Source: Treponema sp. (lineage in GTDB: Bacteria > Spirochaetota > Spirochaetia > Treponematales > Treponemataceae). Taken from it: a stretch of DNA of 64,000 bases. The notes under the pieces are model-generated. The model saw only the letters and a program-made list of their open reading frames with translations. It searched no databases and was not told the DNA's origin. The stretch covers positions 1 to 64,000 of the forward strand of contig JAFZRP010000068.1 in the NCBI GenBank assembly GCA_017619795.1, read 5' to 3'. Position numbers and translations under genes: made by a program. Positions 17,248 to 26,382 of this stretch are shown in pieces. The first letter of the stretch is position 1; every line of letters begins with the position of its first letter.

Positions 17248-18633
17248 TTACTCAATAGTCCACATTGAAGTTTTCTTGTCAAAAGCAATCTGGATTTTTT
17301 TCTTCATTTTAGAGACGTCTCGTAATATTGTGCGGCGGTCAACTGCAAATTCTTCTGCAATCTGTTCTACAGTAATACGACGATTCTGCAAAATCATTTC
17401 CCTGATTTTCTGCTCACGCTCTGTTAATTCAGTTGAAGCCTTTTGTTCTTCTGTAGCTTCCTTGTTAAGAGGAATTTGAATCTTAAATATGTCGTCTTCA
17501 AATAAAACCGGTTTACCGCCATCTGAGTAAAGAGGTGTATACTGATAGAGATTTTTAACACCAGAACCGATGGTTTCAGAATGCCCCATAACAGTAAAGA
17601 AATTTGCTATTAATGGATTTTTTGGATATGGCGAGAATTCGTCCTGTAAAATATTTCCATGTCGTCTAGGGCGACACCAGTTTTCTGTTTTAAGCCAGTC
17701 TTTTTCTATAATCAGTTTTGCAGGAAACGCACTAGAAAAATCACGATGAACCAGAATGTTTGCAACAACTTCCCGCGCGATTATATCTCTTATAGAAGTG
17801 TTGTTATTATTTATAAGGAAGAATTTGTCTGAGGTATGAACCTGTATAAATTTCATGAGCTGGTCATAACTTTCAATAAGGTTTGTTTGTATTCGAAGTC
17901 TGTCATCATAACGCTCGGTATTATCCACGCGGTAAATGGCATCGGTAATATAGCCAGGGCAGCAGGAACGGATTGTAGTATCTTTTCCAAACAGCATAAC
18001 CGCAGCAAGATTATAGCCTTTTTCACCTGTAACAAAATCCTTTTCATAAAGACCTGCACTTATAAAAAGATCTTTGTCTGACATTTTGAGCCATTCATGT
18101 TCTGAGTTTTTGTTTTCAATTAATCGCCTTACCTGTGGCAATAAATCAAATCGCAAATCAGAATCTTCGACATACGGGAAAATCTTATGTTCATTGAAAG
18201 CTCCGATTTTTCTGGCATACATATTTTCAACTTGAATCGGCGAATCTGTGATATCCATATCTCCATCTTCGTTGCGGTCATAAATACGACCATTACATTT
18301 AACTACGGTCGAAGAACAAGGAACAAAACATGAAAGAAGTTTTTTGCCATTTAATTCAAATTCCTCAAGAGATAGGTATAAAGTCGGTGACATCTTATCT
18401 GGATTATTCAACTGGTTAGTAAAGTTCTTTTTCATGTCTGCAATGCAATTTTGATTTATTCCGACAGGATTTCCATTGTCATCAGCTCCAAAAATGATAT
18501 AACCACCATAACGGTTGGAAAAAGCAGAAATTGATTCATATGCTGTTGATGGTATTGAAGTTTTGCTTTCCTTATATTCAACCGTTATTTTTTCATGATT
18601 TGAAAGTAATTCTTTGAGTTTTTCCTTTGTCAT
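17248..18633 (-). CDS. AlbA_2-domain ATP-binding transcriptional regulator
   Basis: A 461-residue protein with the AlbA_2 (Schlafen-like) module at the N-terminus: TVEYKESKTSIPS, then YESISAFSNRYGGYIIFGADDNG. The middle and C-terminal part match the HATPase_c_4-like region (IIAREVVANILVHRDFS, later HGNILQDEFSPYPKNPLIANFF and TIGSGVKNLYQY). It ends with a winged-helix DeoR-like HTH (ITVEQIAEEFAVDRRTILRDVSKMKK). Members are common, poorly characterised regulators in accessory regions. Its promoter (-35 GTGACA 18672-18677, -10 TATAAT 18649-18654, both on the minus strand) is embedded in a series of ATGTCAC repeats, suggesting control by a repeat-binding protein, perhaps itself. Confidence 0.85.
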   Translation of the reverse strand: MTKEKLKELLSNHEKITVEYKESKTSIPSTAYESISAFSNRYGGYIIFGADDNGNPVGINQNCIADMKKNFTNQLNNPDKMSPTLYLSLEEFELNGKKLLSCFVPCSSTVVKCNGRIYDRNEDGDMDITDSPIQVENMYARKIGAFNEHKIFPYVEDSDLRFDLLPQVRRLIENKNSEHEWLKMSDKDLFISAGLYEKDFVTGEKGYNLAAVMLFGKDTTIRSCCPGYITDAIYRVDNTERYDDRLRIQTNLIESYDQLMKFIQVHTSDKFFLINNNNTSIRDIIAREVVANILVHRDFSSAFPAKLIIEKDWLKTENWCRPRRHGNILQDEFSPYPKNPLIANFFTVMGHSETIGSGVKNLYQYTPLYSDGGKPVLFEDDIFKIQIPLNKEATEEQKASTELTEREQKIREMILQNRRITVEQIAEEFAVDRRTILRDVSKMKKKIQIAFDKKTSMWTIE

Positions 18634-18648
18634 ATTAACCTCGAATAT

Positions 18649-18726
18649 ATTATATAATGAAAATGTAAAAATGTCACTTCCTTGTCAAAAATGTCACTAC
18701 ATCATGTCACCATGTCACCATGTCAC
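18649..18726. promoter_or_regulatory. Cluster of five ATGTCAC heptamers between divergent genes
   Basis: ATGTCAC occurs at 18671, 18691, 18704, 18712 and 18720; the last three are spaced exactly 8 bp. The first copy is the -35 element of the minus-strand AlbA_2 regulator promoter (17-bp spacer to the -10 at 18649-18654). The array lies upstream of the plus-strand S1-domain gene. Confidence 0.6.
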
Positions 18727-18815
18727 TTTTTTTCCATAAATATGGTAGTTTATCCCCCCAATATATGCTATTATATCATCATCACAACAAAACTAATTTG
18801 GAAAGGAATTATAAA

Positions 18816-19910
18816 ATGCGAAATACATTTGAAATTGGCGAACCAGTTGAGCTCGAAATCGTAGCTATCTCCGATACAACCGTTTTTCTGGATTTAAATG
18901 CTAAATCCGAAGGTGTTCTGGACCGCGAAGAGCTTGCAGACGAAGAAGGAAACGTTTCTGTAAAGGAAGGCGACAAAATAAAGGTTTATTTTACCGGCGA
19001 GTTCCATGGCGAAATGCGCTTTACAACAAAAATTGCTGGCGACAAGGCCGATAAGGAAATGCTTGAAAATGCCTGGAAAAACGGAATCCCTGTAGAAGGT
19101 AACGTTGAATCAGAAATTAAAGGCGGCTTCCAGATTAAGATTGGAGCTGCCAGAGCCTTCTGTCCGTATTCACAGATGGGCTATAAAAAACGCGACGAAC
19201 CTTCTGCCTATGTAGGACGTCATCTTTCTTTCATAATCACAGAATATAAAAACGATGGCAAGGATATTCTTGTTTCTAACCGTCAGATTGGCGAAAAAGA
19301 ATATGCAGACTCTCTTAAAAAGCTTGCAGAAACAATAAAAGAAGGCGCAATTGTAGAAGGAACTGTTGAATCAATCGAAAAGTTTGGTGCTTTTGTTGAT
19401 GTAAACGGTTTCCGCGTGCTGCTCCCAATTTCAGAAATGGCTCGTGAGCGCGTTACAAATGCTGCCGATATAGTTCAGGTTGGACAAAAAATCACTGCTA
19501 AGGTTCTTAAAGCAGACTGGAATACAGAGCGTGTAAGCGTAAGTCTTAAGGCTCTTATTGCAGATCCTTGGGATTCTGTAGAAGACAATTTCTCTGTAGG
19601 TCAGAAAATTGAAGGTCCAATCAGCCGCGTTGCAGATTTTGGTGTTTTTGTAAATCTTGATAAAGGAATAGATGGACTTGTGCATATCAGCGAGCTTGAG
19701 GGAATAAGTGCAAGCACAAATATTAAGAAGGTTTACCAGCCTGGTCAGAAAATGAGCGTTGTAATTGAAAAAATTGACGCGGCTTCTAAACGTATTTCCC
19801 TAAAACCAGCATCGTCTGTTGAACAGGACAAAACTGCTGCTAAATATCTTTCTAGTCAGGATGATGATGGGGAAACCTACAATCCATTTGCGGCCCTTTT
19901 AAAGAAATAG
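18816..19910 (+). CDS. S1 RNA-binding domain protein (ribosomal protein S1-like)
   Basis: A 364-residue RNA-binding protein with about four OB-fold S1 repeats. The last two are clearest: VESIEKFGAFVDVNGFRVLLPISEMAR (about residues 185-210) and ISRVADFGVFVNLDKGIDGLVHISELEG (about 270-300), both ending in the usual DxxxxRISLS-type strand. The start ATG 18816 follows GAAAGGA and gives MRNTFEIGEPV; the longer frame to 18720 runs into the ATGTCAC repeats and is not favoured. Probably a translation factor or an S1 paralogue; it is shorter than the six-domain E. coli protein. Confidence 0.88.
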   Translation: MRNTFEIGEPVELEIVAISDTTVFLDLNAKSEGVLDREELADEEGNVSVKEGDKIKVYFTGEFHGEMRFTTKIAGDKADKEMLENAWKNGIPVEGNVESEIKGGFQIKIGAARAFCPYSQMGYKKRDEPSAYVGRHLSFIITEYKNDGKDILVSNRQIGEKEYADSLKKLAETIKEGAIVEGTVESIEKFGAFVDVNGFRVLLPISEMARERVTNAADIVQVGQKITAKVLKADWNTERVSVSLKALIADPWDSVEDNFSVGQKIEGPISRVADFGVFVNLDKGIDGLVHISELEGISASTNIKKVYQPGQKMSVVIEKIDAASKRISLKPASSVEQDKTAAKYLSSQDDDGETYNPFAALLKK

Positions 19911-19954
19911 AGAGTTTCTAAGGGAAAGGATTAGTAATCAAAAAAGGAATGATT

Positions 19955-20308
19955 ATGGACGAAAATCGTCGGAACATTAGGTATCACGAAATCGGAAGAG
20001 TAATTGCTCCAGATTTATGTGCGCTTCCTGGTATTCTTGATAACATAAGCTCCTCAGGATGCAGAATGCATTTTCCGGTTCCTGTAGTTGTGGATCTGGA
20101 GCGAGAGTATATGATTAAAATCAATCTCTCCAGAGCCCCAAGCGAAGAGCCTTTGCAGCTTATGTGTAAACCTATGTGGGTTTCTGAAAGCGAAGGTACA
20201 ACTCAAATAGGCTTTAGTATTCTGTTTTCTCCTGATGAAAACCGTCTGCACGAGTTTATTAACTTCCTGCAGCAGGTAAATGATGATAACATGCCGGAAA
20301 TTATCTGA
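19955..20308 (+). CDS. PilZ domain protein (c-di-GMP binding)
   Basis: A single-domain PilZ protein of 117 residues. Both ligand motifs are visible: RRNIR near residue 5 (RxxxR) and NISSSG near residue 32 (NxSxxG), followed by the beta-barrel strands. Such proteins relay cyclic-di-GMP signals to motility or envelope targets. ATG 19955 is preferred to 19949 because AAAGGA ends six bases before it. It lies between the S1-domain gene and an rRNA methyltransferase gene, all on the same strand, with short gaps. Confidence 0.88.
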   Translation: MDENRRNIRYHEIGRVIAPDLCALPGILDNISSSGCRMHFPVPVVVDLEREYMIKINLSRAPSEEPLQLMCKPMWVSESEGTTQIGFSILFSPDENRLHEFINFLQQVNDDNMPEII

Positions 20309-20325
20309 CAGGCTTTGAATTAAAA

Positions 20326-21321
20326 ATGAGTGTTGAAAAAATCCCTCTGAATGGAATTGCTTTTCTTGCTTTCCCTGAACAGTCACAGCTGCTTTTCTCT
20401 GAATTAAAAGGTCGTTTTGGCTTTAGTGATGATGAATTGCAGCCGGAAGCTTACGGAGAGCTTTTTTATATAGAAGATAAAGCCGGATATCTGAAAAAAT
20501 CTGGGGGCCAATATCCTTATTGGGCAAGAACAGTAATGGTGGAGCTTTTCATTCTAAAGTTTGACTCAATTGGTGAGGCTGCTACAAACCTCAAGACAAT
20601 TCAGCGAAACTGGGCGCCGTATCAGTTTACGTGTTTTCGCCGCGCCCAGCTTATTCAGGAAAAGCTTCCTTACATCAACTTAAAAGACAGACAGTTCCCT
20701 GTAAAGATTCCCGCAAGCCCGATTGGCTTATACACTTTGCTTGACGAACACACTTTAATTGCTTCCGCCCAGACAACCTCTTACTTACCGGCCGGAACCC
20801 TTCATTTTATAGAAGATCACGAAAACCCGCCGAGCCGCGCATACTTAAAAGTTCAGGAAAGTCTTTCCATGGCGCAGCTGCTTCTTGGCGCAGATCTTCC
20901 TTGTGCGGGGCAGAAATGTTTTGAGGCGGGGGCTTGTCCCGGTGGCTGGACCTGGGTGCTCGTTGGACTTGGTTCAGAGGTTTATGCTGTAGACCGTGCA
21001 GAGCTTGCCCCGGAGCTTATGAAAAATCCTCTTGTAAAGTTTCAGGCTCACGATGCCTTTACACTCAAACCTCAGGAAATCGGCCCCGTAGATTGGGTTT
21101 TCAGCGACGTAATCTGTTACCCGGAGCGCCTTTTAAAATGGATAAATGGCTGGCTGGAAAGCGGGCTTACAGATAACATGATTTGTACAATCAAAATGCA
21201 GGGCGAAATTGATTGGCCACTCATAGCTGATTTCGCCGCAATTCCAAACAGCCGCATCATCCATCTTAATTACAACAAGCATGAGCTCACCTGGATGTGG
21301 ACGAGAAATACAAAAAAATAA
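20326..21321 (+). CDS. RlmM-like 23S rRNA 2'-O-ribose methyltransferase
   Basis: A 331-residue SAM-dependent methyltransferase of the FtsJ/RrmJ fold, closest in layout to RlmM, which modifies C2498 of 23S rRNA. The N-terminal half (RNA-binding THUMP-like part in RlmM) precedes the SAM motif GACPGGWTWVL near residue 205. The catalytic-region motifs FSDVICYPERLLKW near 265 and CTIKMQG near 290 follow, with the family Lys in TIK. It starts 17 bases after the PilZ gene and may be cotranscribed with it. Confidence 0.85.
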   Translation: MSVEKIPLNGIAFLAFPEQSQLLFSELKGRFGFSDDELQPEAYGELFYIEDKAGYLKKSGGQYPYWARTVMVELFILKFDSIGEAATNLKTIQRNWAPYQFTCFRRAQLIQEKLPYINLKDRQFPVKIPASPIGLYTLLDEHTLIASAQTTSYLPAGTLHFIEDHENPPSRAYLKVQESLSMAQLLLGADLPCAGQKCFEAGACPGGWTWVLVGLGSEVYAVDRAELAPELMKNPLVKFQAHDAFTLKPQEIGPVDWVFSDVICYPERLLKWINGWLESGLTDNMICTIKMQGEIDWPLIADFAAIPNSRIIHLNYNKHELTWMWTRNTKK

Positions 21322-21353
21322 TAGAAAAATACAATAAATATCATTTGTAGATT

Positions 21354-21400
21354 TTGCATAATGATGATAGAATTATATAAAAAGTTAGTGAAACGTTTAA
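21354..21400 (+). promoter_or_regulatory. Promoter and LacI-type operator of the arabinofuranosidase gene
   Basis: TTGCAT (21354-21359), 16 bp, TATAAA (21376-21381). Directly downstream, TGAAACGTTTAA (21389-21400) has an AAACGTTT palindromic core typical of LacI/GalR-family operators. A strong GAGAGGC ribosome binding site precedes ATG 21432. A repressor bound here would block elongation or open-complex formation. Confidence 0.6.
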
Positions 21401-21431
21401 CAAGAAAAAACGTATATTTAGAGAGGCAAAT

Positions 21432-22910
21432 ATGGATTCAGTAACAGTAAATTGCAGACAGAATGGTAAGAAAATCAGCAGAGACGTTTATGGTCACTTT
21501 AGTGAACACCTTGGACGCTGTATTTACGGTGGTTTTTGGGTTGGAAAAGACTCTGATATTCCAAATATAAATGGATATAGAAAAGATGTTGTAGAAGCTT
21601 TTAAGGAGCTTGAAATTCCAAACCTGCGCTGGCCGGGTGGATGCTTTGCAGATGAGTATCATTGGCGCGATGGTATTGGTCCATATGAAACCCGCAAAAA
21701 AATGATTAATACTCATTGGGGCGGAGTTGTAGAAGACAACAGCTTTGGTACACACGAGTTCTTTGGACTTTGTGAAGCTCTTGGTTGTAAGCCTTATGTA
21801 AATGGAAACGTTGGTTCCGGCACTGTTCAGGAAATGAGTGAATGGGTTGAATATATCACCTTTGGCGGCGAATCACCAATGAGCAGAATGCGCGAAGCAA
21901 ATGGTCATAAGGCTCCATGGAAGCTTCCACTTTTCTGTGTTGGAAACGAAAACTGGGGTTGTGGTGGAAATATGCGCCCTGAATACTATGCAGATTTGTA
22001 CCGCCGCTATCAGACTTATGTACGCCAGTATGGCCCGGACAAAATCTTTAAAATTGCCTGCGGTCCTAATGCCGGTGATTTTAACTGGACAGATGTTGTA
22101 ATGAAAAATGCCGCTCAGTTTATGGACGGACTTTCCCTTCATTATTATACAGTTGACCCTGACTGGAATACCCGTGAAGTTGCTGGTAAGTTTGAAGAAA
22201 AGGGCTGGTACAGTATGCTGGCAAAAGCAAGCTGGATGGAGCACCTTGTAGAAACTCACTCAAAGATTATGGATAAATATGACCCTGAAAAACGAGTTGC
22301 ACTTGTTGTGGACGAGTGGGGCACCTGGCATAAGGTTGAAGACGGTACAAATCCTGGCTTCCTTTATCAGCAGAATACAGTGCGCGATGCTCTTGTTGCA
22401 GGAATTACACTCAATATCTTTAATAATCATTGTGAACGTGTACGCGTTGCAAATATTGCTCAGGCTGTAAACGTATTGCAGTCTCCTGTTCTTACAGAAG
22501 GCAACAAGCTTATTAAAACTCCAACCTGGTATGTATTCCATATGTACAAGACTCACATGGATGCAGATCAGCTTGACAGCTTTGTTGTTACAGACTGGGT
22601 TGGTCCGGAAGAAAACAAGCGTGTTAAGGCTGTTACAAGCTCTGCTTCTACAAAGGATGGTAGCTATACTGTTACTCTTACAAATGCCGATTTAGACAAT
22701 GCCCGAACAGTAACTGTAAAAATGGATGGCTTGGAAAAAATCTCTTCTGCTTCTGCCGTAATCCTCGAAGGCGAAAAAATGAACAGCATGAACACCTTCG
22801 ACAAACCGGATGCAGTAGTTGAGAAAAAGGCTGACTGTAAGGTTGATGGTAATGTTGTAACAGTTACCCTTAAGCCTCGATCAGTGCTTGCTTTGCAGGT
22901 AAAGGCCTAG
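21432..22910 (+). CDS. abfA: GH51 alpha-L-arabinofuranosidase
   Basis: Glycoside hydrolase that removes terminal arabinofuranosyl groups from arabinan or arabinoxylan fragments. The 492 residues cover the full GH51 catalytic barrel plus the C-terminal beta-sandwich. It begins [43 protein letters not shown] follows near residue 65. The acid/base Glu is at residue 173 in GNENWG and the nucleophile Glu at residue 295 in VDEWGTW. There is no signal peptide, so it acts in the cytoplasm on imported oligosaccharides. A LacI-type operator lies between promoter and start. Confidence 0.95.
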   Translation: MDSVTVNCRQNGKKISRDVYGHFSEHLGRCIYGGFWVGKDSDIPNINGYRKDVVEAFKELEIPNLRWPGGCFADEYHWRDGIGPYETRKKMINTHWGGVVEDNSFGTHEFFGLCEALGCKPYVNGNVGSGTVQEMSEWVEYITFGGESPMSRMREANGHKAPWKLPLFCVGNENWGCGGNMRPEYYADLYRRYQTYVRQYGPDKIFKIACGPNAGDFNWTDVVMKNAAQFMDGLSLHYYTVDPDWNTREVAGKFEEKGWYSMLAKASWMEHLVETHSKIMDKYDPEKRVALVVDEWGTWHKVEDGTNPGFLYQQNTVRDALVAGITLNIFNNHCERVRVANIAQAVNVLQSPVLTEGNKLIKTPTWYVFHMYKTHMDADQLDSFVVTDWVGPEENKRVKAVTSSASTKDGSYTVTLTNADLDNARTVTVKMDGLEKISSASAVILEGEKMNSMNTFDKPDAVVEKKADCKVDGNVVTVTLKPRSVLALQVKA

Positions 22911-22928
22911 TTTGTCCAGGTTGCTGGA

Positions 22929-23177
22929 ATGTTTTGTCCTGTTTGCGAAAATAAAACCTCTTTAGCCTCTATGGAGATGACGCCGGAACTTGTAGAAGAA
23001 ATGACGGAATCGGAACCAGTTGCAGACTTTTGTGGGGAAAAGCTGCTCGAATACAGGCTTAAGCTTTGCTCTGAATGTACAAGACTAATTAGCGGAATGA
23101 CTTGCGCAGAATGCGGTTGCTTTGTACAATTCAGAGCTAGACACTCAACGGCTCACTGTGTGTTGAACCGCTGGTAA
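22929..23177 (+). CDS. Small cysteine-rich zinc-ribbon protein (DUF6171-like)
   Basis: An 82-residue protein with CPVC at residue 3, CSEC near residue 47 and CAECGCF near residue 59, then a conserved-looking HSTAHCVLNRW end. The spacing resembles DUF6171-type small zinc-binding proteins of unknown function. It begins 18 bases after abfA and precedes a MATE transporter, so it may be in the same transcript. Confidence 0.65.
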   Translation: MFCPVCENKTSLASMEMTPELVEEMTESEPVADFCGEKLLEYRLKLCSECTRLISGMTCAECGCFVQFRARHSTAHCVLNRW

Positions 23178-23207
23178 ATAAAGCTTGTCTGGAAAAAGCA
23201 GAGAAAC

Positions 23208-24554
23208 ATGGACTTTTTAAGAAATCTTTTTACAATAGCATTTCCAATTATTGCTCAAAACTTTCTGTCCTCCTTTGTAAATATGCTGGACACCATAATG
23301 GTGGGACAGCTAGGCTCTGTAGATATTGCCGCTGTAGGCTTAGGCAACCAGATTTTCTTTGTTATGAGCGTAATAATGTTCGGTGTTGTAAGCGGCGGTT
23401 CTATCTTTATCTCTCAGTTCTGGGGCAAAAAGGATATGGATGGCGTTCACCGAACAATGGGAATCACCATCATCCTTTCTTCTGCTGTTTCCATTGTATT
23501 TTTCCTGCTTGCAACAATTATTCCGGAGCTTTGTCTTGGTATTTATTCAAACGATGAGGTTGTAATAAAACGGGGCGCAGATTACTTAAGGGCAGTTGCA
23601 CCAAGTTATCTGTTTATAGGAATCGGTTTTGCCTTTGGACATGCAGAACGAAGCACAGAACGCGTAAAGCTCCCGATGACGGCAACTGCTATTTCTGTAG
23701 TTGTAAACTGTGTGCTTAATTATGTCTTGATTTTTGGTGTTTCAATAAAGGGCAAGCAGCTTGTAAATCCTCATGGAATTATTGGTGCGGCAATTGCAAC
23801 AGACATTGCAAGACTTGTAGAGCTTATTATTCTTGTGGTTGTTCCTTATCTTAAGCATTACGAAATTGCGGCTAGTCCTGCAAAATATTTTAAGATTCAG
23901 AGAGGTTTTTTGCCTAAATATATCAGAATCTGTCTGCCGGTTCTTATTAACGAAGGCTTGTGGGGCTTTGGTGCGAGCATGCAGAATGCGGTTTTTGCTC
24001 ACGCAGGAACTCTTATCATTGCGGCATTCAATATAACAGGAACAATTTCAAACCTTATCTGGACGTTCTTCATGGGTTGTGGAAATGCCGTCGCCATCAT
24101 CATCGGAAAGACAATTGGTGAAGCCCAATACGACAAAGCGCGCACTCTAGCTAAAAAAAGCATTTTATTTCTTACGGTTTCTGCCGCTGTGCTTTCGCTT
24201 CTGCTCATTCCGCTTGCCAAGCTCCTGCCGTTCTTCTTTAAGGTTGAAGAAGATGTGATTTATATGGCAAGAACGTTCCTTTATATGACGGTTGTGCTGT
24301 ATCCGCTTTATGCAATAAATATGTGCATGGTTGTTGGTGTGTGCCGTTCCGGTGGCGATACGATTTATGCGCTTATAATGGATGTTGGGTTTATGTGGTG
24401 CATTTCTTTACCATTGGGCTGGCTTGCAGTTACAGTGTGGCATCTTCCGTTCTGGGTAATTTTCCTCTGTCTCCATACAGAAGATATTGGTAAGGCAACA
24501 ATGGGACTTATCCGTCTGTTCAACGGCAAATGGGTAAGGGACGTTACAAGGTAG
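23208..24554 (+). CDS. MATE family efflux transporter
   Basis: A 448-residue inner-membrane protein of the multidrug and toxic compound extrusion family, using an ion gradient for export. It has about twelve hydrophobic segments and the usual start FPIIAQNFLSSFVNMLDTIMVGQLG, with the paired half-repeat near residue 235 (CLPVLINEGLWGFGASMQNAVFAHAG). Substrate cannot be assigned. It starts 31 bases after the small zinc-ribbon gene and four bases separate its stop from the next gene. Confidence 0.9.
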   Translation: MDFLRNLFTIAFPIIAQNFLSSFVNMLDTIMVGQLGSVDIAAVGLGNQIFFVMSVIMFGVVSGGSIFISQFWGKKDMDGVHRTMGITIILSSAVSIVFFLLATIIPELCLGIYSNDEVVIKRGADYLRAVAPSYLFIGIGFAFGHAERSTERVKLPMTATAISVVVNCVLNYVLIFGVSIKGKQLVNPHGIIGAAIATDIARLVELIILVVVPYLKHYEIAASPAKYFKIQRGFLPKYIRICLPVLINEGLWGFGASMQNAVFAHAGTLIIAAFNITGTISNLIWTFFMGCGNAVAIIIGKTIGEAQYDKARTLAKKSILFLTVSAAVLSLLLIPLAKLLPFFFKVEEDVIYMARTFLYMTVVLYPLYAINMCMVVGVCRSGGDTIYALIMDVGFMWCISLPLGWLAVTVWHLPFWVIFLCLHTEDIGKATMGLIRLFNGKWVRDVTR

Positions 24555-24558
24555 TTTT

Positions 24559-26097
24559 ATGGCTAAAAAGAAATCTGAGAAAAAAGAAGCTTCGCACGGA
24601 ATTCCAATGATGTATCAGACAGGGGAGTGCGGATATTTTCCAGAGCAGAAAGCCATAACTGTAATTACCCGTTTTGATTGGATAGAAGAGGAGTCCGAAA
24701 GCCTTTTTTCTGACTGCATTGTTTATAACGAGCTTGCACAGCAGGGCTTCCGTCGCTATAACGATATCCTTTATTCAAATGTCTGCGAAAACTGCCGCGA
24801 GTGTATTCCTATTCGAATCCCTGTAAGAGCCTTTGAGCCTTCAAAAAGTCAGCGAAGGATAGTGAATAAAAACAGTGATGTTGAAGTTGTCACAGTTTAT
24901 GAAAATGAACGCTTTTATACTGAAGAGAAAATCCAGATGTTCCGCGAATACTATAACCGCCACAATAAGGACTCAAAGGATTATAAAGCGCGAACTAGGC
25001 AGGACGCTTTGGAAGAACTTAAAGAAATGAACAGCGGTTATGGCGGAACCCTTAATCTTGAGTATAGAGTTGAAGGAAAGCTTATAGGAGTAAGTGTAAT
25101 AGATCTGCTTTTTAATTCTAAGGGCAGAATTATCGGTTTGTCTTCAAATTATTTTTATTACGATACTGCGCCTGAAACGCTAAAAAGAAGCATTGGAGTT
25201 TACAGTGTTCTGTACGAAATAGAATATTGTCTTGCAAACGGTATTCCATACTATTATCTTGGACTTTATCTTCCTCACTGCAGAAAAATGAATTACAAGA
25301 TTAATTACAAGCCCTATGAGCTTTTCCTTGATGGATTCTGGACAGACAGTATAGGTCTGGAAATGTGTCCTGAGGTTGTTGAAAATTATCTTTTTGTAAA
25401 AAATGATGAAGCGCTTGATCCTTCTGTTGTACTTAAGTTTCCAGAGCCAAAGATTTTGTATGATATAGAAGATATCTGTCTTGTAACAAGTACCATTTCT
25501 CTTCAATATCTTTATTCGGCATATATGCAGGGCGTTTTCCCATGGTTTAACGAGTTTGATGCACAACCGGTTTTGTGGCAGTCTCCCGAAGAACGATTTG
25601 TAATTCCTATTGAAGAGCTTCATGTTTCAAAATCTACAAAAAAGTTTCTTAAGCATAATCCTTATACTTACACTATGGACAAGGCTTTCCCTGATGTAAT
25701 AAGGCTTTGTTCCGAACAGAAGCGCGAAGGTCAGAACGGCTCCTGGATTGGTCCAAAGATTATTAAGGCTTATACGCTCTTTCACGAGGCAGGCTATGTT
25801 CACAGTTTCGAAGTTTGGCACGAAGATAAGCTTGTCGGTGGTTTTTATGGTGTTCTTATTGGAAGCATTTTCTGCGGCGAATCTATGTTTACAATTGAAC
25901 CAAACAGCTCCAAAAGTGCCTTTGTTTTATTTGCCCAAGCCTTCAAAGCTGCCGGCGGTAAACTCATCGACTGCCAGAGCTACACCAACAATATGGCTCG
26001 CTATGGAGCTAAGAACATTTCCCGGAAAGAGTATCTTACGTTGTTAGAAAAATACAAAAATACACCTCTAGCTCACCCAATTCAGGATCTTCTTTAG
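24559..26097 (+). CDS. Fused Bpt-like and Aat (L/F) aminoacyl-tRNA-protein transferase
   Basis: A 512-residue fusion of two N-end-rule transferases. The N-terminal half (about residues 10-260) matches bacterial arginyl/leucyl-type Bpt/Ate proteins: ECGYFPEQ, NVCENCRECIPIRIPV near 75-90, and YYYLGLYLPHCRKMNYK near 230. The C-terminal half (about 310-512) matches leucyl/phenylalanyl-tRNA-protein transferase Aat: ISLQYLYSAYMQGVFPWF, WQSPEERFVI, GGFYGVLIGSIFCGESMF and IDCQSYTNNMARYGAKNISRKEY. Both attach amino acids to N-terminal residues and mark proteins for ClpS/ClpAP. In most bacteria these are separate proteins; this looks like a bifunctional enzyme. It follows the MATE gene by four bases with an AAGGTAG site. 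Confidence 0.85.
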   Translation: MAKKKSEKKEASHGIPMMYQTGECGYFPEQKAITVITRFDWIEEESESLFSDCIVYNELAQQGFRRYNDILYSNVCENCRECIPIRIPVRAFEPSKSQRRIVNKNSDVEVVTVYENERFYTEEKIQMFREYYNRHNKDSKDYKARTRQDALEELKEMNSGYGGTLNLEYRVEGKLIGVSVIDLLFNSKGRIIGLSSNYFYYDTAPETLKRSIGVYSVLYEIEYCLANGIPYYYLGLYLPHCRKMNYKINYKPYELFLDGFWTDSIGLEMCPEVVENYLFVKNDEALDPSVVLKFPEPKILYDIEDICLVTSTISLQYLYSAYMQGVFPWFNEFDAQPVLWQSPEERFVIPIEELHVSKSTKKFLKHNPYTYTMDKAFPDVIRLCSEQKREGQNGSWIGPKIIKAYTLFHEAGYVHSFEVWHEDKLVGGFYGVLIGSIFCGESMFTIEPNSSKSAFVLFAQAFKAAGGKLIDCQSYTNNMARYGAKNISRKEYLTLLEKYKNTPLAHPIQDLL

Positions 26098-26111
26098 AAT
26101 TAAATCTTTAA

Positions 26112-26326
26112 TCGTGAAAATCATTTACACAAAACGAATGTAAAAAAAATAGCGAGAGGGAAAGGGACGGCTTTAAAAAACACTCTGATGTGCTGCCGCT
26201 TTGGCGGCAACCGTATATAATTACAAGGCACAGCAGCGTGTAGCAGGCGAGCCTGCGGTTTTGAAAGACGTAACTTGACCGGAAGCTATTTTTTTATGCA
26301 TAAGTATTTACACAATTGATTTCCGA
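26112..26326 (+). repeat. Interspersed structured repeat with terminal inverted repeats, copy 1
   Basis: About 215 bp between the transferase and ABC genes. It is similar over its length to the reverse complement of 48776-48987. Both copies have GGAAATCA-like ends, inner AATAGC/GCTATT ends and internal hairpins: TGCCGC/GCGGCA (26194-26209) nested within CTGATGTGC/GCACAGCAG (26185-26236), and GCAGG/CCTGC (26243-26256). No open reading frame of note. It resembles a MITE or mobile structured-RNA repeat. Confidence 0.75.
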
Positions 26327-26382
26327 CCATTCAAGCATAACTTTATTGTAATATTGCTTGAAATAGTTTAGAATTTCTACTT

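Noticed and set aside
18671..18726. CRISPR-like array (ATGTCAC repeats)
   Set aside because: Repeats are only seven bases, have no spacers of constant size and no cas genes nearby; they fit an operator cluster better.
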